From the NCBI RefSeq assembly GCF_000282315.2, contig NZ_AKJN02000011.1, forward strand, positions 248,001 through 312,000: 64,000 nt of DNA, read 5' to 3'. Positions 1 to 8,675 of this stretch are shown piece by piece (position 1 is the stretch's first letter; each line of letters begins with the position of its first letter). Below the pieces are notes generated by a model, which was not told the origin of the DNA, ran no database searches, and worked only from the letters and a program-made list of their open reading frames with translations. The position numbers and the translations under genes were made by a program. The DNA comes from Pseudomonas sp. GM41(2012). Lineage in GTDB: Bacteria > Pseudomonadota > Gammaproteobacteria > Pseudomonadales > Pseudomonadaceae.

Positions 1-1
1 C

Positions 2-919
2 TTGATCATCACTGGCGACCAGGTGACTGACGCCAAGGCTGGCTTCGGCGAGCACGGCACGCCAGAAGTGAACATCCGTCTGGATGGCCACGGTGGCGAG
101 CTGATGAGTCGTGCGACTCGCAGCAACGTTGGTCGCAGCATGGCAGTGATCTTTATCGAGCAGCGTCCGGTTACCACTTACGTCAAGCAAGTGGTTAATG
201 GCGTCGAGAAAGACGTGCCGGTCCAGACGTTCAAGGAAGAGAAGAAGATCATCAGCCTGGCGACCATTCAGTCGCCGCTGGGTGCTCAGTTCCGCATCAC
301 CGGCCTGAACGGGCAGGGCGAGTCGTCCGAACTGGCGCTGCTGCTGCGTGCCGGTGGTCTGGCTGCACCGATGTACTTCGCTGAAGAGCGCACCATTGGC
401 CCAAGCCTGGGTGCCGACAACATCATCAAAGGTATCGATGCATCGCTGTGGGGCATGCTGTTTGTCTCGCTGTTTATCATCGCCATCTACCGCTTCTTCG
501 GCATCATCGCCACCGTCGCGCTGGCGGTGAACATGGTGCTGCTGCTGGCCCTGATGTCGCTGCTGGGTGCAACACTGACCCTGCCGGGTATCGCCGGTAT
601 CGTGTTGACCATGGGTATGGCCGTCGACGCCAACGTTCTGATCTTCTCGCGGATACGTGAAGAGATCGCGGCGGGCATGACCGTACAACGGGCAATCAAC
701 GAAGGCTTCGGCCGGGCATTCACCGCGATTCTCGACGCCAACCTGACAACCTTGTTGGTCGGCGGGATTCTCTTTGCCATGGGCACCGGCCCGGTCAAAG
801 GCTTCGCAGTGACCATGTCCCTCGGGATCTTTACCTCGATGTTCACGGCCATCATGGTGACCCGCGCGATGGTCAACCTGATCTTCGGCGGTCGTGACTT
901 CAAGAAGTTGTGGATTTAA
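2..919 (+). CDS. secD: Protein translocase subunit SecD (C-terminal part, 5' end outside window)
   Basis: C-terminal ~305 residues of SecD, the inner-membrane partner of SecYEG that uses the proton gradient to pull exported proteins across late in translocation. The visible part starts in the periplasmic region and continues into the transmembrane bundle (first helix near LWGMLFVSLFIIAIYRFFG). The conserved SecD signature around GMAVDANVLIFSRIREE is present and the protein ends with the short basic tail GGRDFKKLWI. The first complete codon is at base 2 and the true start lies upstream of the window. The stop is followed after 9 bases by secF, so the two are co-transcribed. Identity is certain; only the N-terminus is missing. 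Confidence 0.97.
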   Translation: MIITGDQVTDAKAGFGEHGTPEVNIRLDGHGGELMSRATRSNVGRSMAVIFIEQRPVTTYVKQVVNGVEKDVPVQTFKEEKKIISLATIQSPLGAQFRITGLNGQGESSELALLLRAGGLAAPMYFAEERTIGPSLGADNIIKGIDASLWGMLFVSLFIIAIYRFFGIIATVALAVNMVLLLALMSLLGATLTLPGIAGIVLTMGMAVDANVLIFSRIREEIAAGMTVQRAINEGFGRAFTAILDANLTTLLVGGILFAMGTGPVKGFAVTMSLGIFTSMFTAIMVTRAMVNLIFGGRDFKKLWI

Positions 920-928
920 GGGGCTGCC

Positions 929-1843
929 ATGTTACGTACAATCAACTTCATGGGCGTTCGCAACTTTGCGTTCGGCGTCACATTGTTCCTTACGGCGCTG
1001 GCCATTTTCAGCGTCTTCCACAAGGGCATGAACTGGGGCCTGGACTTCACCGGCGGTACGCTCATTGAGCTGACCTACGAGCGTCCGGCCGACGTCACCA
1101 AGGTGCGTGAGCAGCTGGTTACATCGGGTTATCACGAGGCGATCGTTCAGAGCTTCGGTGCGACTACCGATTTGCTGGTGCGTATGCCAGGTGAAGACCC
1201 GCAGCTGGGTCATCAAGTGGCAGAAGCGCTGCTGAAAGTCGGCGGCGACAACCCGGCGACGGTCAAGCGTGTCGAATTCGTCGGCCCTCAGGTCGGTGAA
1301 GAGCTGCGCGACCAGGGCGGCCTCGGCATGCTAATGGCATTGGGCGGCATCCTGATCTACCTGGCTTTCCGCTTTCAGTGGAAGTTCGCGGTCGGTGCCA
1401 TCGTTTCGCTGATCCACGACGTGATCGTGACCGTCGGTATCCTGTCGTTCTTCCAGATCACCTTCGACCTGACGGTGCTGGCGGCGGTACTGGCGATTAT
1501 CGGTTACTCGCTCAACGACACCATCGTGGTATTCGACCGGGTGCGTGAGAACTTCCGCGTACTGCGCAAGGCCACCCTGATCGACAACATCAACATCTCG
1601 ACCACGCAAACCCTGCTGCGGACCATGGCGACGTCGATCTCCACCTTGCTGGCGATCGCGGCCCTGTTGTTCTTTGGTGGCGACAACCTGTTCGGCTTCT
1701 CCATCGCGCTGTTTGTCGGTGTGTTGGCGGGTACCTACTCGTCGATCTACATCGCCAACGTCGTGCTGATCTGGCTGAACCTGAGCACCGAGGATCTGAT
1801 TCCTACGGTGGCTACCGATAAGGAAGTCGACGACCGCCCATAA
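929..1843 (+). CDS. secF: Protein translocase subunit SecF
   Basis: SecF (304 aa) forms the SecDF complex that completes pre-protein translocation. It shows the SecF N-terminal signature NWGLDFTGGTLIEL just after the first membrane helix, a periplasmic P1 domain (roughly residues 40-120), and five further hydrophobic segments. The conserved IGYSLNDTIVVFDRVREN motif carries the charged residues linked to proton coupling in this family. Length is normal for pseudomonads. ATG at 929 lies 9 bases after the secD stop, with GGGGCTG as a plausible ribosome site. A strong intrinsic terminator follows at 1871-1903, so secDF transcription ends here. Confidence 0.97.
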   Translation: MLRTINFMGVRNFAFGVTLFLTALAIFSVFHKGMNWGLDFTGGTLIELTYERPADVTKVREQLVTSGYHEAIVQSFGATTDLLVRMPGEDPQLGHQVAEALLKVGGDNPATVKRVEFVGPQVGEELRDQGGLGMLMALGGILIYLAFRFQWKFAVGAIVSLIHDVIVTVGILSFFQITFDLTVLAAVLAIIGYSLNDTIVVFDRVRENFRVLRKATLIDNINISTTQTLLRTMATSISTLLAIAALLFFGGDNLFGFSIALFVGVLAGTYSSIYIANVVLIWLNLSTEDLIPTVATDKEVDDRP

Positions 1844-1870
1844 CGGCTATCGTTTTCCAGCTGTTGGCCG

Positions 1871-1903
1871 AAAAGGCGCGAGTGTTGAACTCGCGCCTTT
1901 TTT
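1871..1903 (+). terminator. Intrinsic terminator after secF
   Basis: Stem AAGGCGCGAG / CTCGCGCCTT with a 7-base loop, followed by a run of T. It ends the secDF transcript. Confidence 0.9.
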
Positions 1904-1963
1904 AATGCTCCAAGGCTAGGAGAAGCGCGGGCATGTCCCGCATGTGATGGTCAGGAGGTTCAT

Positions 1964-2515
1964 GTGAACAAGTCGATGCTGGTTGGTGCAGTATTGGGTG
2001 CTGTTGGTGTGACGGCCGGGGGTGCTGTTGCCACCTACAGCCTTGTTAAAAAAAGCAGCCCTGAGTATGCGCAAGTCCTGGCCGTTGAACCGGTCAAGAC
2101 ACAAATCAAGACGCCACGTGAAGTATGCAAGGACGTTGCAGTAACCCGGCAAGCGCCGGTGAAAGATCAACATCAGATCGCCGGTACCGTGGTCGGTGCG
2201 CTGGCTGGTGGTCTGTTGGGTAATCAAATCGGCGGCGGTACTGGCAAGAAGATCGCCACTGTGGCCGGTGCGGTCGGCGGCGGTTATGCGGGTAACAAGG
2301 TGCAAGAAGGCATGCAGGAGCGTGACACTTACACCACGACCCAAACTCGCTGCAATACGGTGAATGACATCAGTGACAAGGTTGTAGGTTACGACGTGCG
2401 TTATTCACTGGATGGCAAGGAAGGCAAAGTGCGGATGGATCGCGATCCGGGTAATCAGATTCCGGTCGACAAGGAAGGCAAGCTGGTCCTGGGGCAGAAC
2501 GAAGAGAACCGCTAA
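1964..2515 (+). CDS. Glycine-zipper 2TM domain protein (YcfJ-like), envelope
   Basis: A 183-residue protein with an N-terminal hydrophobic stretch (about residues 5-28, rich in Gly/Ala/Val) and a central glycine-zipper region, GTVVGALAGGLLGNQIGGG, followed by a second Gly-rich segment. This is the pattern of the glycine-zipper 2TM family (YcfJ/SlyB-like surface antigens), small envelope proteins of uncertain function often linked to stress. The C-terminal third is polar and contains two cysteines. The start is GTG at 1964, supported by an AGGAGG ribosome site at 1953-1958. The gene stands alone between two terminators. Family assignment is firm; cellular role is unknown. Confidence 0.85.
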   Translation: MNKSMLVGAVLGAVGVTAGGAVATYSLVKKSSPEYAQVLAVEPVKTQIKTPREVCKDVAVTRQAPVKDQHQIAGTVVGALAGGLLGNQIGGGTGKKIATVAGAVGGGYAGNKVQEGMQERDTYTTTQTRCNTVNDISDKVVGYDVRYSLDGKEGKVRMDRDPGNQIPVDKEGKLVLGQNEENR

Positions 2516-2542
2516 ATATTCAGGTTTGAGAGTCAAAAAAGA

Positions 2543-2566
2543 AGCACCCTGCGGGGTGCTTTTTTT
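2543..2566 (+). terminator. Intrinsic terminator after the glycine-zipper gene
   Basis: AGCACC / GGGTGCT hairpin followed by T7. Confidence 0.85.
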
Positions 2567-2590
2567 GTGCCCGGGATTTGCGCGCACGCA

Positions 2591-2687
2591 CCCCTGTAGG
2601 AGCAAGGCTTGCCCGCGATGCAGGCGGCGCGGTTTTTCAGCCAGGTTGCGGTGATGCAATCGCGAGCAAGCTTTGCTCCTACAGGGG
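2591..2687. repeat. REP-type inverted repeat
   Basis: Arms of the TGTAGGAGCAAGGCTTGC class face each other around a ~40-base centre, between two convergent genes (glycine-zipper gene and suhB). This is the usual position for pseudomonad REP pairs. Confidence 0.85.
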
Positions 2688-2707
2688 TAGGTTCGGGAAT
2701 TGAGCAT

Positions 2708-2736
2708 AAAAAAAGCACCCCGAAGGGTGCTTTTTT
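2708..2736 (-). terminator. Intrinsic terminator of suhB
   Basis: On the minus strand AAGCACCCTTCGGGGTGCTT followed by T. It lies just past the suhB stop. The flanking A and T runs would let it work in both directions. Confidence 0.85.
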
Positions 2737-2748
2737 GTGGCTGCTCGC

Positions 2749-3564
2749 TTAGCGCTTCAGCGAGGCCGGCAGGTGCGGCTGGATGGCCGTCAGTACTGCT
2801 TTGAAGCATTTGGTGTTACCGGCAACAACGTGGCCTTTCTCAAGGAAATCGTGACCGCCGGTGAAGTCGCTCACCAAACCGCCGGCTTCCTGGATCAGCA
2901 GGGCGCCTGCAGCCATATCCCACTCGGACAGGCCCGACTCCCAGAAGGCGTCGAAACGGCCGGCCGCTACGTAAGCCAGGTCCAGGCTCGCCGAGCCAGC
3001 GCGGCGGATGCCGGCAGTCTGGCCAACCAGGGCGCGGAACATGCCCAGGTAGTTGTCGAGGTTGTCCATTTGGTCATCGCGGAACGGGAAGCCGGTACCC
3101 AGCAGGGCGCCGTCCAGGCTGGTACGGCCGCTGACGCGCAGACGACGACCGTTCAGTTGGGCGCCGCGACCACGGCTGGCGGTGAATTCTTCCTGGCGAA
3201 CCGGGTCCAGAACAACAGCGTGTTCCAGGCGACCGCGGTATTTGCAGGCGATGCTGACAGCGAAGTGAGGAATGCCGCGCAGGAAGTTGGTGGTGCCGTC
3301 CAGCGGATCGATGATCCACAGGTATTCTTCGCCTTCGCCGCTGCCCGGGTGCATGCCGGTTTCTTCACCGAGAATGCCGTGGGTAGGGTAGGCCTTGCGC
3401 AGCGCGTCGATGATTTTTTGCTCAGCGGCGCGATCCACCTCGGATACGTAATCCTTGGCGTCTTTTTCGTCGACCTTGATGGTATCCAGGCGCTCGATGG
3501 AGCGGAAGATCAATTCACTGGCGCTGCGGGCGGCGCGCAGCGCGATATTCAGCATGGGCTGCAT
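2749..3564 (-). CDS. suhB: Inositol-1-monophosphatase SuhB
   Basis: SuhB (271 aa) belongs to the Mg2+-dependent inositol monophosphatase family. Besides hydrolysing inositol-1-phosphate it acts in the NusG/rRNA antitermination complex in E. coli, and in P. aeruginosa it affects virulence gene expression. The metal-binding motifs are present: GEETG, then DPLDGTTNF, and the C-terminal WDMAAGALLIQEAGG. Length is normal. ATG at 3564 is the family start. It is divergent from trmJ across a 146-base promoter region and has its own terminator. Confidence 0.96.
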   Translation of the reverse strand: MQPMLNIALRAARSASELIFRSIERLDTIKVDEKDAKDYVSEVDRAAEQKIIDALRKAYPTHGILGEETGMHPGSGEGEEYLWIIDPLDGTTNFLRGIPHFAVSIACKYRGRLEHAVVLDPVRQEEFTASRGRGAQLNGRRLRVSGRTSLDGALLGTGFPFRDDQMDNLDNYLGMFRALVGQTAGIRRAGSASLDLAYVAAGRFDAFWESGLSEWDMAAGALLIQEAGGLVSDFTGGHDFLEKGHVVAGNTKCFKAVLTAIQPHLPASLKR

Positions 3565-3710
3565 GGATGTGTCACCTAAGGTTGTTAAAGAAAGCCGGGC
3601 ATTCTATCAGAAAGTTTCTACAGGAGAAGGTCGGTGTTCGCTTTCATAGCTTAACGGTAGGTTGAGCTGTAAGATTCTGCTCCCCATTAAAGTGTTCGAG
3701 AGCGCCTCCC

Positions 3711-4481
3711 TTGCTGCAAAACATTCGTGTCGTCCTGGTCAATACCAGCCACCCCGGGAATATCGGCGGTGCTGCGCGTGCCATGAAGAACATGGGCCTG
3801 TCGCGGCTGGTGCTGGTCGAACCGCGGCTGTTCCCGCATCACGAAGCCGATGCTCGTGCTTCCGGTGCCGGTGACATCCTTGAAAACGCGCAAGTCGTCG
3901 CCACCTTGGAAGATGCCTTGGTCGGCTGCAATCTGGTGCTTGGCACCAGCGCCCGTGACCGTCGCATTCCCTGGCCATTGCTCGATCCCCGCGAATGCGG
4001 CGTGAAAGTGGTCGAGGAGGCAGGGCAGGGTGCCGAGATCGCCTTGGTCTTTGGTCGTGAAGATTCTGGCCTGACCAATGAAGAGCTGCAGCGATGTCAT
4101 TATCACGTGCACATCCCCTCAGACCCTGAGTTCAGCTCGCTGAACCTTGGGGCAGCGGTGCAGGTGTTGAGTTATGAAGTGCGCATGTCCTGGTTGGCGG
4201 CCCAAGGCCAGCCGAGCAAGGTCGAGAAGGAAGAAGTGGCCTCGGTCAAAAGCGCTGAGCTGGCGACCATGGATGAGTTGGAGCGATTCTATGAGCACCT
4301 GGAGCAAACCCTGGTGGCCATAGAATTCCTCGATCCGGAAAAGCCACGGCACTTGATGGCGCGCCTGCGCCGGTTGTACGGACGCAGCTCGGTCAGCCGG
4401 GCGGAAATGAATATATTGCGTGGCATCCTCACGGAAACCCAGAAAGCGGCCCGTGGTGAGCTTCTTAAGCGGAAGGATTAA
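3711..4481 (+). CDS. trmJ: tRNA (cytidine/uridine-32 2'-O-) methyltransferase TrmJ
   Basis: TrmJ (256 aa) is a SPOUT-class enzyme that uses S-adenosylmethionine to methylate the 2'-OH of residue 32 in several tRNAs. The N-terminal substrate loop NTSHPGNIGGAARAM and the knot signatures LVFGREDSGLTNEEL and LNLGAAVQVLSYE are clear. The C-terminal ~80 residues form the TrmJ-specific helical extension. The start is a TTG at 3711, chosen because the family begins MLQNIRVVLVNT and no in-frame ATG lies nearby. Two bases separate it from cysE, so the two are probably co-transcribed. Confidence 0.94.
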   Translation: MLQNIRVVLVNTSHPGNIGGAARAMKNMGLSRLVLVEPRLFPHHEADARASGAGDILENAQVVATLEDALVGCNLVLGTSARDRRIPWPLLDPRECGVKVVEEAGQGAEIALVFGREDSGLTNEELQRCHYHVHIPSDPEFSSLNLGAAVQVLSYEVRMSWLAAQGQPSKVEKEEVASVKSAELATMDELERFYEHLEQTLVAIEFLDPEKPRHLMARLRRLYGRSSVSRAEMNILRGILTETQKAARGELLKRKD

Positions 4482-4483
4482 AA

Positions 4484-5260
4484 ATGTTCGAGCGTTTGCG
4501 TGAAGATATCCAGAGTGTTTTCCATCGTGATCCGGCAGCGCGCAACGCCTTTGAAGTTCTGACGTGCTACCCGGGCATGCACGCCATCTGGATCCACCGC
4601 TTGTCGTCGGCCCTGTGGGGCATGGGCTGGAAGTGGCTGGCGCGACTGGTGTCGAACTTCGGTCGCTGGTTGACCGGGATCGAGATCCATCCGGGCGCCA
4701 AGGTCGGTCGTCGCTTCTTTATTGACCATGGCATGGGTATCGTCATCGGTGAAACCGCTGAGATCGGCAATGACGTCACCCTTTATCAGGGCGTGACTCT
4801 GGGTGGCACCAGCTGGAACAAGGGCAAACGTCACCCGACGCTTGAGGATGGTGTTGTGGTCGGGGCGGGGGCCAAGGTGCTGGGGCCGTTTACGGTCGGA
4901 GCGGGGGCCAAGGTCGGCTCCAATGCTGTGGTCACCAAGGCGGTTCCGCCCGGGGCGACCGTGGTGGGGATTCCGGGGCGGATCATCGTCAAGTCCGACG
5001 AAGAGACAGACGCCAAGCGCAAGGCGATGGCCGAGAAGATCGGCTTCGATGCCTACGGTGTTGGCGAAGACATGCCCGATCCGGTGGCGCGAGCGATCAA
5101 TCAGTTGCTCGATCATTTGCAAGCGGTCGATGGTCGGCTGGAAGGTATGTGCGGGGCGCTGAAGGATCTGGGTAGCAATTACTGTGCGAAAGATCTGCCT
5201 GAACTGCGCGAAGAAGACTTCGCCTGTGTGAAGGACAAGGATCAGAGCCAGGCCAGCTAA
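4484..5260 (+). CDS. cysE: Serine O-acetyltransferase CysE
   Basis: CysE (258 aa) makes O-acetylserine from serine and acetyl-CoA, the first step of cysteine synthesis. The N-terminal helical domain is followed by left-handed beta-helix hexapeptide repeats (residues ~65-180: IHPGAKVGRRFFIDHG, IGETAEIGNDVTLYQGVTLGG). The catalytic His/Asp pair sits in the FIDHGMG segment. The C-terminal tail (~80 residues) is the longer pseudomonad form. It lies directly upstream of the isc operon, which consumes cysteine through IscS, although a REP pair and the isc promoter separate them. Confidence 0.95.
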   Translation: MFERLREDIQSVFHRDPAARNAFEVLTCYPGMHAIWIHRLSSALWGMGWKWLARLVSNFGRWLTGIEIHPGAKVGRRFFIDHGMGIVIGETAEIGNDVTLYQGVTLGGTSWNKGKRHPTLEDGVVVGAGAKVLGPFTVGAGAKVGSNAVVTKAVPPGATVVGIPGRIIVKSDEETDAKRKAMAEKIGFDAYGVGEDMPDPVARAINQLLDHLQAVDGRLEGMCGALKDLGSNYCAKDLPELREEDFACVKDKDQSQAS

Positions 5261-5273
5261 ACCGAGTCAGCTT

Positions 5274-5350
5274 CATCGCGAGCAGGCTCGCTCCCACATT
5301 GGACTTTTGGTGTGTATGGGTTCCTTGTGGGAGCGAGCCTGCTCGCGATG
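5274..5350. repeat. REP-type inverted repeat
   Basis: Near-perfect arms CATCGCGAGCAGGCTCGCTC / GAGCGAGCCTGCTCGCGATG around ~35 bases, between cysE and the isc promoter. It could also act as the cysE transcript end, since no other terminator is visible. Confidence 0.85.
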
Positions 5351-5419
5351 AACGATAACGCGCAATTGCTGGCTGTACGCCGCCAGCCTTTGCTATGATG
5401 CGGCCGCTCTTTTGCGGGT

Positions 5420-5477
5420 AATCCTGACTAAAGTACTAGGTCTTATAGTTGACTTAAATACTCGGGAATTGCATACT
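5420..5477 (+). promoter_or_regulatory. isc operon promoter with two abutting IscR type-1-like boxes
   Basis: TTGACT (5449-5454) is separated by 17 bases from CATACT (5472-5477). The -35 lies inside a 25-base box (5445-5469) beginning ATAGTTGACT, which fits the IscR type-1 consensus ATASYYGACTRWWWYAGTCRR. A second, weaker copy (5420-5444, core CCTGACTAAAGTACTAGG) abuts it upstream. In E. coli holo-IscR represses its own promoter through such sites, so feedback control by Fe-S supply is inferred. Confidence 0.75.
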
Positions 5478-5508
5478 CGCCCCATTCCGAACTCCGTGGT
5501 AATTGTCC

Positions 5509-6000
5509 ATGCGACTGACTACAAAAGGCCGATACGCCGTAACCGCCATGCTTGACCTGGCGTTGCACGCGCAGCACGGGCCGGTGTCCCTGGCCGATAT
5601 CTCCGAGCGCCAAGGCATCTCCCTGTCCTACCTCGAACAGCTCTTCGCCAAATTGCGCCGCAGCAATCTGGTGTCCAGCGTCCGTGGTCCGGGCGGCGGC
5701 TATCAGCTGTCGCGCGACATGCAGGGCATCCAGGTCGCCCAGGTGATCGATGCGGTGAACGAATCGGTCGATGCAACCAAATGCCAGGGCCAGGGTGATT
5801 GCCATCAAGGTGACACCTGTCTGACCCACCACTTGTGGTGCGATCTGAGCCTGCAGATTCACGAATTTCTCAGCGGTATCAGCTTGGCTGACCTTGTCAC
5901 TCGCCGTGAGGTACAAGAAGTAGCCCAGCGTCAGGATCAGCGCCGTTGCAACAGCAAGGCGCCACGCCTGGATAAGATTGAAGCGTCCGCCGTCGAATGA
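5509..6000 (+). CDS. iscR: Fe-S cluster assembly transcription factor IscR
   Basis: IscR (163 aa from the ATG at 5509) is an Rrf2-family regulator that senses cellular Fe-S supply by carrying a [2Fe-2S] cluster. It has the N-terminal winged helix (MRLTTKGRYAVTAML) and ligands Cys92, Cys98, Cys104 and His107, at the same numbers as in E. coli. A TTG two codons upstream could also start translation, but the family begins MRLT and no good ribosome site favours the TTG. It is the first gene of the isc operon. The holo form should repress this promoter through the two boxes at 5420-5469. Confidence 0.96.
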   Translation: MRLTTKGRYAVTAMLDLALHAQHGPVSLADISERQGISLSYLEQLFAKLRRSNLVSSVRGPGGGYQLSRDMQGIQVAQVIDAVNESVDATKCQGQGDCHQGDTCLTHHLWCDLSLQIHEFLSGISLADLVTRREVQEVAQRQDQRRCNSKAPRLDKIEASAVE

Positions 6001-6050
6001 CAGCCAAAGAGCTAGCGGCACGCCAGCCAGCCTGATTTAGGAGATAGTCC

Positions 6051-7265
6051 ATGAAATTGCCGATTTACCTTGATTACTCTGCGACCACCCCGGTTGATCC
6101 GCGTGTAGCGCAAAAAATGAGTGAATGCCTGCTGGTTGACGGAAACTTCGGTAACCCGGCGTCCCGTTCCCACGTGTTCGGCTGGAAAGCTGAAGAGTCC
6201 GTTGAAAACGCTCGTCGTCAGGTCGCTGACCTGGTCAACGCCGACCCGCGTGAAATCGTCTGGACCTCCGGTGCCACCGAGTCCGACAACCTGGCAATCA
6301 AGGGTGCGGCGCATTTCTATGCCACTAAAGGCAAGCACCTGATCACCACCAAGATTGAGCACAAGGCTGTCCTCGACACCATGCGCCAACTGGAGCGTGA
6401 AGGCTTCGAAGTCACCTATATCGAGCCTCGCACTGATGGTCTGGTCACCCCAGAGATGATCGAAGCTGCCCTGCGCGACGACACCATCCTGGTTTCGGTC
6501 ATGCACGTGAACAACGAAATCGGCACCATCAACGACATCGCAGCCATCGGCGAACTGACCCGCTCCAAGGGCATCCTGTTCCACGTCGACGCTGCTCAGT
6601 CCACCGGCAAGGTCGAAATCGACCTGTCGAAGCTGAAAGTCGACATGATGTCGTTCTCTGCCCACAAAACCTACGGCCCTAAAGGCATCGGCGCACTGTA
6701 CGTGAGCCGCAAGCCGCGTGTTCGCATCGAAGCGACCATGCACGGCGGCGGTCACGAACGTGGCATGCGTTCCGGCACCCTGGCGACCCACCAGATCGTC
6801 GGCATGGGCGAAGCCTTCCGCGTAGCCAAGGAAGACATGGTTGCCGAGAACATCCGCATCAAGGCCCTGAGCGACCGCTTCTTCAAACAGGTCGAAGGCC
6901 TGGAAGAGCTGTATATCAACGGCAGCATGACCGCTCGTGTTCCGCACAACCTGAACCTGAGCTTCAACTACGTTGAAGGCGAGTCGCTGATCATGGCGCT
7001 CAAGGATCTGGCGGTTTCGTCCGGTTCGGCCTGCACCTCGGCTTCCCTTGAGCCTTCGTACGTACTGCGCGCCCTGGGCCGCAACGACGAACTGGCACAC
7101 AGCTCGATTCGCTTCACCTTCGGCCGTTTCACCACCGAAGAAGAAATCGACTACGCCGCGCAGAAAGTCTGCGAGGCCGTTACCAAGCTGCGCACTCTGT
7201 CGCCGCTGTGGGACATGTACAAAGACGGTGTCGACATTTCGAAAATCGAGTGGGCGGCACACTGA
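6051..7265 (+). CDS. iscS: Cysteine desulfurase IscS
   Basis: IscS (404 aa) is the PLP enzyme that takes sulfur from cysteine, holds it as a persulfide and passes it to IscU, and also to thiolation enzymes such as TusA. The PLP lysine is Lys206 in SAHKTYGPKG and the persulfide cysteine is Cys328 in SSGSACTSASLEP, identical in position to E. coli. HVDAAQ contributes to cofactor binding. Length is typical. ATG at 6051 follows GGAGATAG. It lies 50 bases after iscR and 84 bases before iscU. Confidence 0.98.
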   Translation: MKLPIYLDYSATTPVDPRVAQKMSECLLVDGNFGNPASRSHVFGWKAEESVENARRQVADLVNADPREIVWTSGATESDNLAIKGAAHFYATKGKHLITTKIEHKAVLDTMRQLEREGFEVTYIEPRTDGLVTPEMIEAALRDDTILVSVMHVNNEIGTINDIAAIGELTRSKGILFHVDAAQSTGKVEIDLSKLKVDMMSFSAHKTYGPKGIGALYVSRKPRVRIEATMHGGGHERGMRSGTLATHQIVGMGEAFRVAKEDMVAENIRIKALSDRFFKQVEGLEELYINGSMTARVPHNLNLSFNYVEGESLIMALKDLAVSSGSACTSASLEPSYVLRALGRNDELAHSSIRFTFGRFTTEEEIDYAAQKVCEAVTKLRTLSPLWDMYKDGVDISKIEWAAH

Positions 7266-7349
7266 TTTCAAGTCGCCGCAAACCGGCCCTGTGAACCTTC
7301 GGGCGCAGGGCTTCAAGAGCGACTCTCTGATGAGTGAGGATTAAGAATC

Positions 7350-7736
7350 ATGGCTTACAGCGAAAAGGTCATCGACCACTACGAGAACCCGCGCAACGTC
7401 GGCAAGATGGACGCGGAAGACCCTGATGTCGGCACCGGCATGGTCGGCGCTCCGGCGTGCGGCGACGTGATGCGTCTGCAGATCAAGGTCAACGAGCAAG
7501 GCATCATCGAAGACGCCAAGTTCAAGACCTACGGTTGCGGTTCGGCTATCGCCTCCAGCTCCCTGGCGACCGAGTGGATGAAAGGCAAGACTCTGGATGA
7601 AGCAGAGACCATCAAAAACACTCAGCTGGCTGAAGAACTGGCTCTGCCGCCAGTAAAAATTCACTGCTCCGTACTTGCTGAAGACGCTATCAAAGCGGCC
7701 GTTCGCGACTACAAGCAGAAGAAAGGCTTGATCTGA
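7350..7736 (+). CDS. iscU: Fe-S cluster scaffold protein IscU
   Basis: IscU (128 aa) is the scaffold on which Fe-S clusters are built before HscA/HscB-driven release. The ligands Cys37, Cys63 and Cys106, plus Asp39 and His105, are all present in GAPACGD, YGCGSA and KIHCSVLA. The HscA recognition motif LPPVK precedes Cys106. ATG at 7350 follows GTGAGGATTAAG. Length is exactly that of E. coli IscU. Confidence 0.98.
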   Translation: MAYSEKVIDHYENPRNVGKMDAEDPDVGTGMVGAPACGDVMRLQIKVNEQGIIEDAKFKTYGCGSAIASSSLATEWMKGKTLDEAETIKNTQLAEELALPPVKIHCSVLAEDAIKAAVRDYKQKKGLI

Positions 7737-7770
7737 CTTTCAAGTTTTGGCGACGAGTAAGGAGTCACCG

Positions 7771-8094
7771 ATGGCTATCAGCATGACAGAAGCGGCTGCT
7801 CAACACGTGCGACGCTCCCTCAACGGGCGCGGCAAAGGTGAAGGGATTCGTCTGGGTGTTCGCACTACAGGCTGTTCCGGCCTTGCCTACGTGCTGGAGT
7901 TTGTCGACGAGGTGGTTGCAGAGGATCAGGTGTTCGAAAGTCACGGCGAGAAAGTGATCATCGACCCGAAAAGCCTGGCCTACCTGGACGGCACCGAACT
8001 CGATTTCGTCAAGGAAGGGTTGAACGAAGGCTTCAAGTTCAACAATCCCAACGTGCGCGGTGAATGTGGCTGCGGCGAAAGCTTCAACATCTGA
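7771..8094 (+). CDS. iscA: A-type Fe-S carrier IscA
   Basis: IscA (107 aa) carries Fe or Fe-S clusters to apo-proteins. Conserved Cys35 (TTGCSG), Cys99 and Cys101 (ECGCGESF) are present. Translation is placed at ATG 7771 because it has the strong ribosome site AAGGAG at 7759-7764 and matches the family N-terminus MAISMTEAA. A TTG 24 bases upstream is in frame but lacks such a site. It sits between iscU and hscB as in other isc operons. Confidence 0.96.
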   Translation: MAISMTEAAAQHVRRSLNGRGKGEGIRLGVRTTGCSGLAYVLEFVDEVVAEDQVFESHGEKVIIDPKSLAYLDGTELDFVKEGLNEGFKFNNPNVRGECGCGESFNI

Positions 8095-8102
8095 GGCTGC
8101 GC

Positions 8103-8624
8103 GTGGGTACTCCTTGTCATTTCGCTTTATTTGAGCTGAAACCGAGCTTCCGTCTGGATCTCGATCAGTTGGCCACGCGCTACCGTGAGTTGGCGCGCGG
8201 TGTTCATCCGGACCGCTTTGCAGACGCTTCCGAGCGCGAGCAGCGGCTGGCGCTAGAGCAATCCGCGAGCCTCAACGAGGCCTACCAGACGCTCAAAAGT
8301 CCCCCGAAGCGCGCGCGTTACTTGCTCGCCATGGGCGGTCGCGAGCTGCCGCTGGAGGTCACGGTGCATGATCCGGAGTTTCTTCTGCAGCAGATGGAGC
8401 TGCGTGAAGAGCTCGAAGACCTGCAAGACAGCGCCGACCTGGCGGGTGTTGCAGTGTTCAAGCGTCGCCTGAAGACTGCGCAGGATGAACTGAACGAAAG
8501 CTTCGCAGCCTGTTGGGATAATGCAGCGCAACGTGAACAGGCCGAACGCCTGATGCGGCGCATGCAGTTCCTCGACAAGCTCACCTACGAAGTGCGCCAG
8601 TTAGAAGAGCGCCTCGACGATTAA
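8103..8624 (+). CDS. hscB: Fe-S assembly co-chaperone HscB
   Basis: HscB (173 aa) is the J-domain co-chaperone that brings IscU to HscA and stimulates its ATPase. The J domain carries the HPD motif (GVHPDRFAD) and the C-terminal half is the IscU-binding three-helix bundle. Start is GTG at 8103, giving MGTPCHFALF, which fits family members. It lies 8 bases after the iscA stop with GAGG as a modest ribosome site. Longer in-frame starts inside iscA are less likely. Confidence 0.93.
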   Translation: MGTPCHFALFELKPSFRLDLDQLATRYRELARGVHPDRFADASEREQRLALEQSASLNEAYQTLKSPPKRARYLLAMGGRELPLEVTVHDPEFLLQQMELREELEDLQDSADLAGVAVFKRRLKTAQDELNESFAACWDNAAQREQAERLMRRMQFLDKLTYEVRQLEERLDD

Positions 8625-8675
8625 CCCAGTGCCGCTCCGGTCGCACGCCTGATATACAGATAAGTCCTGATAACG

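Noticed and set aside
2737..3579. Long plus-strand open frame opposite suhB
   Set aside because: It is the complement of a clear SuhB gene; the GC-rich third positions create open antisense frames throughout this window.
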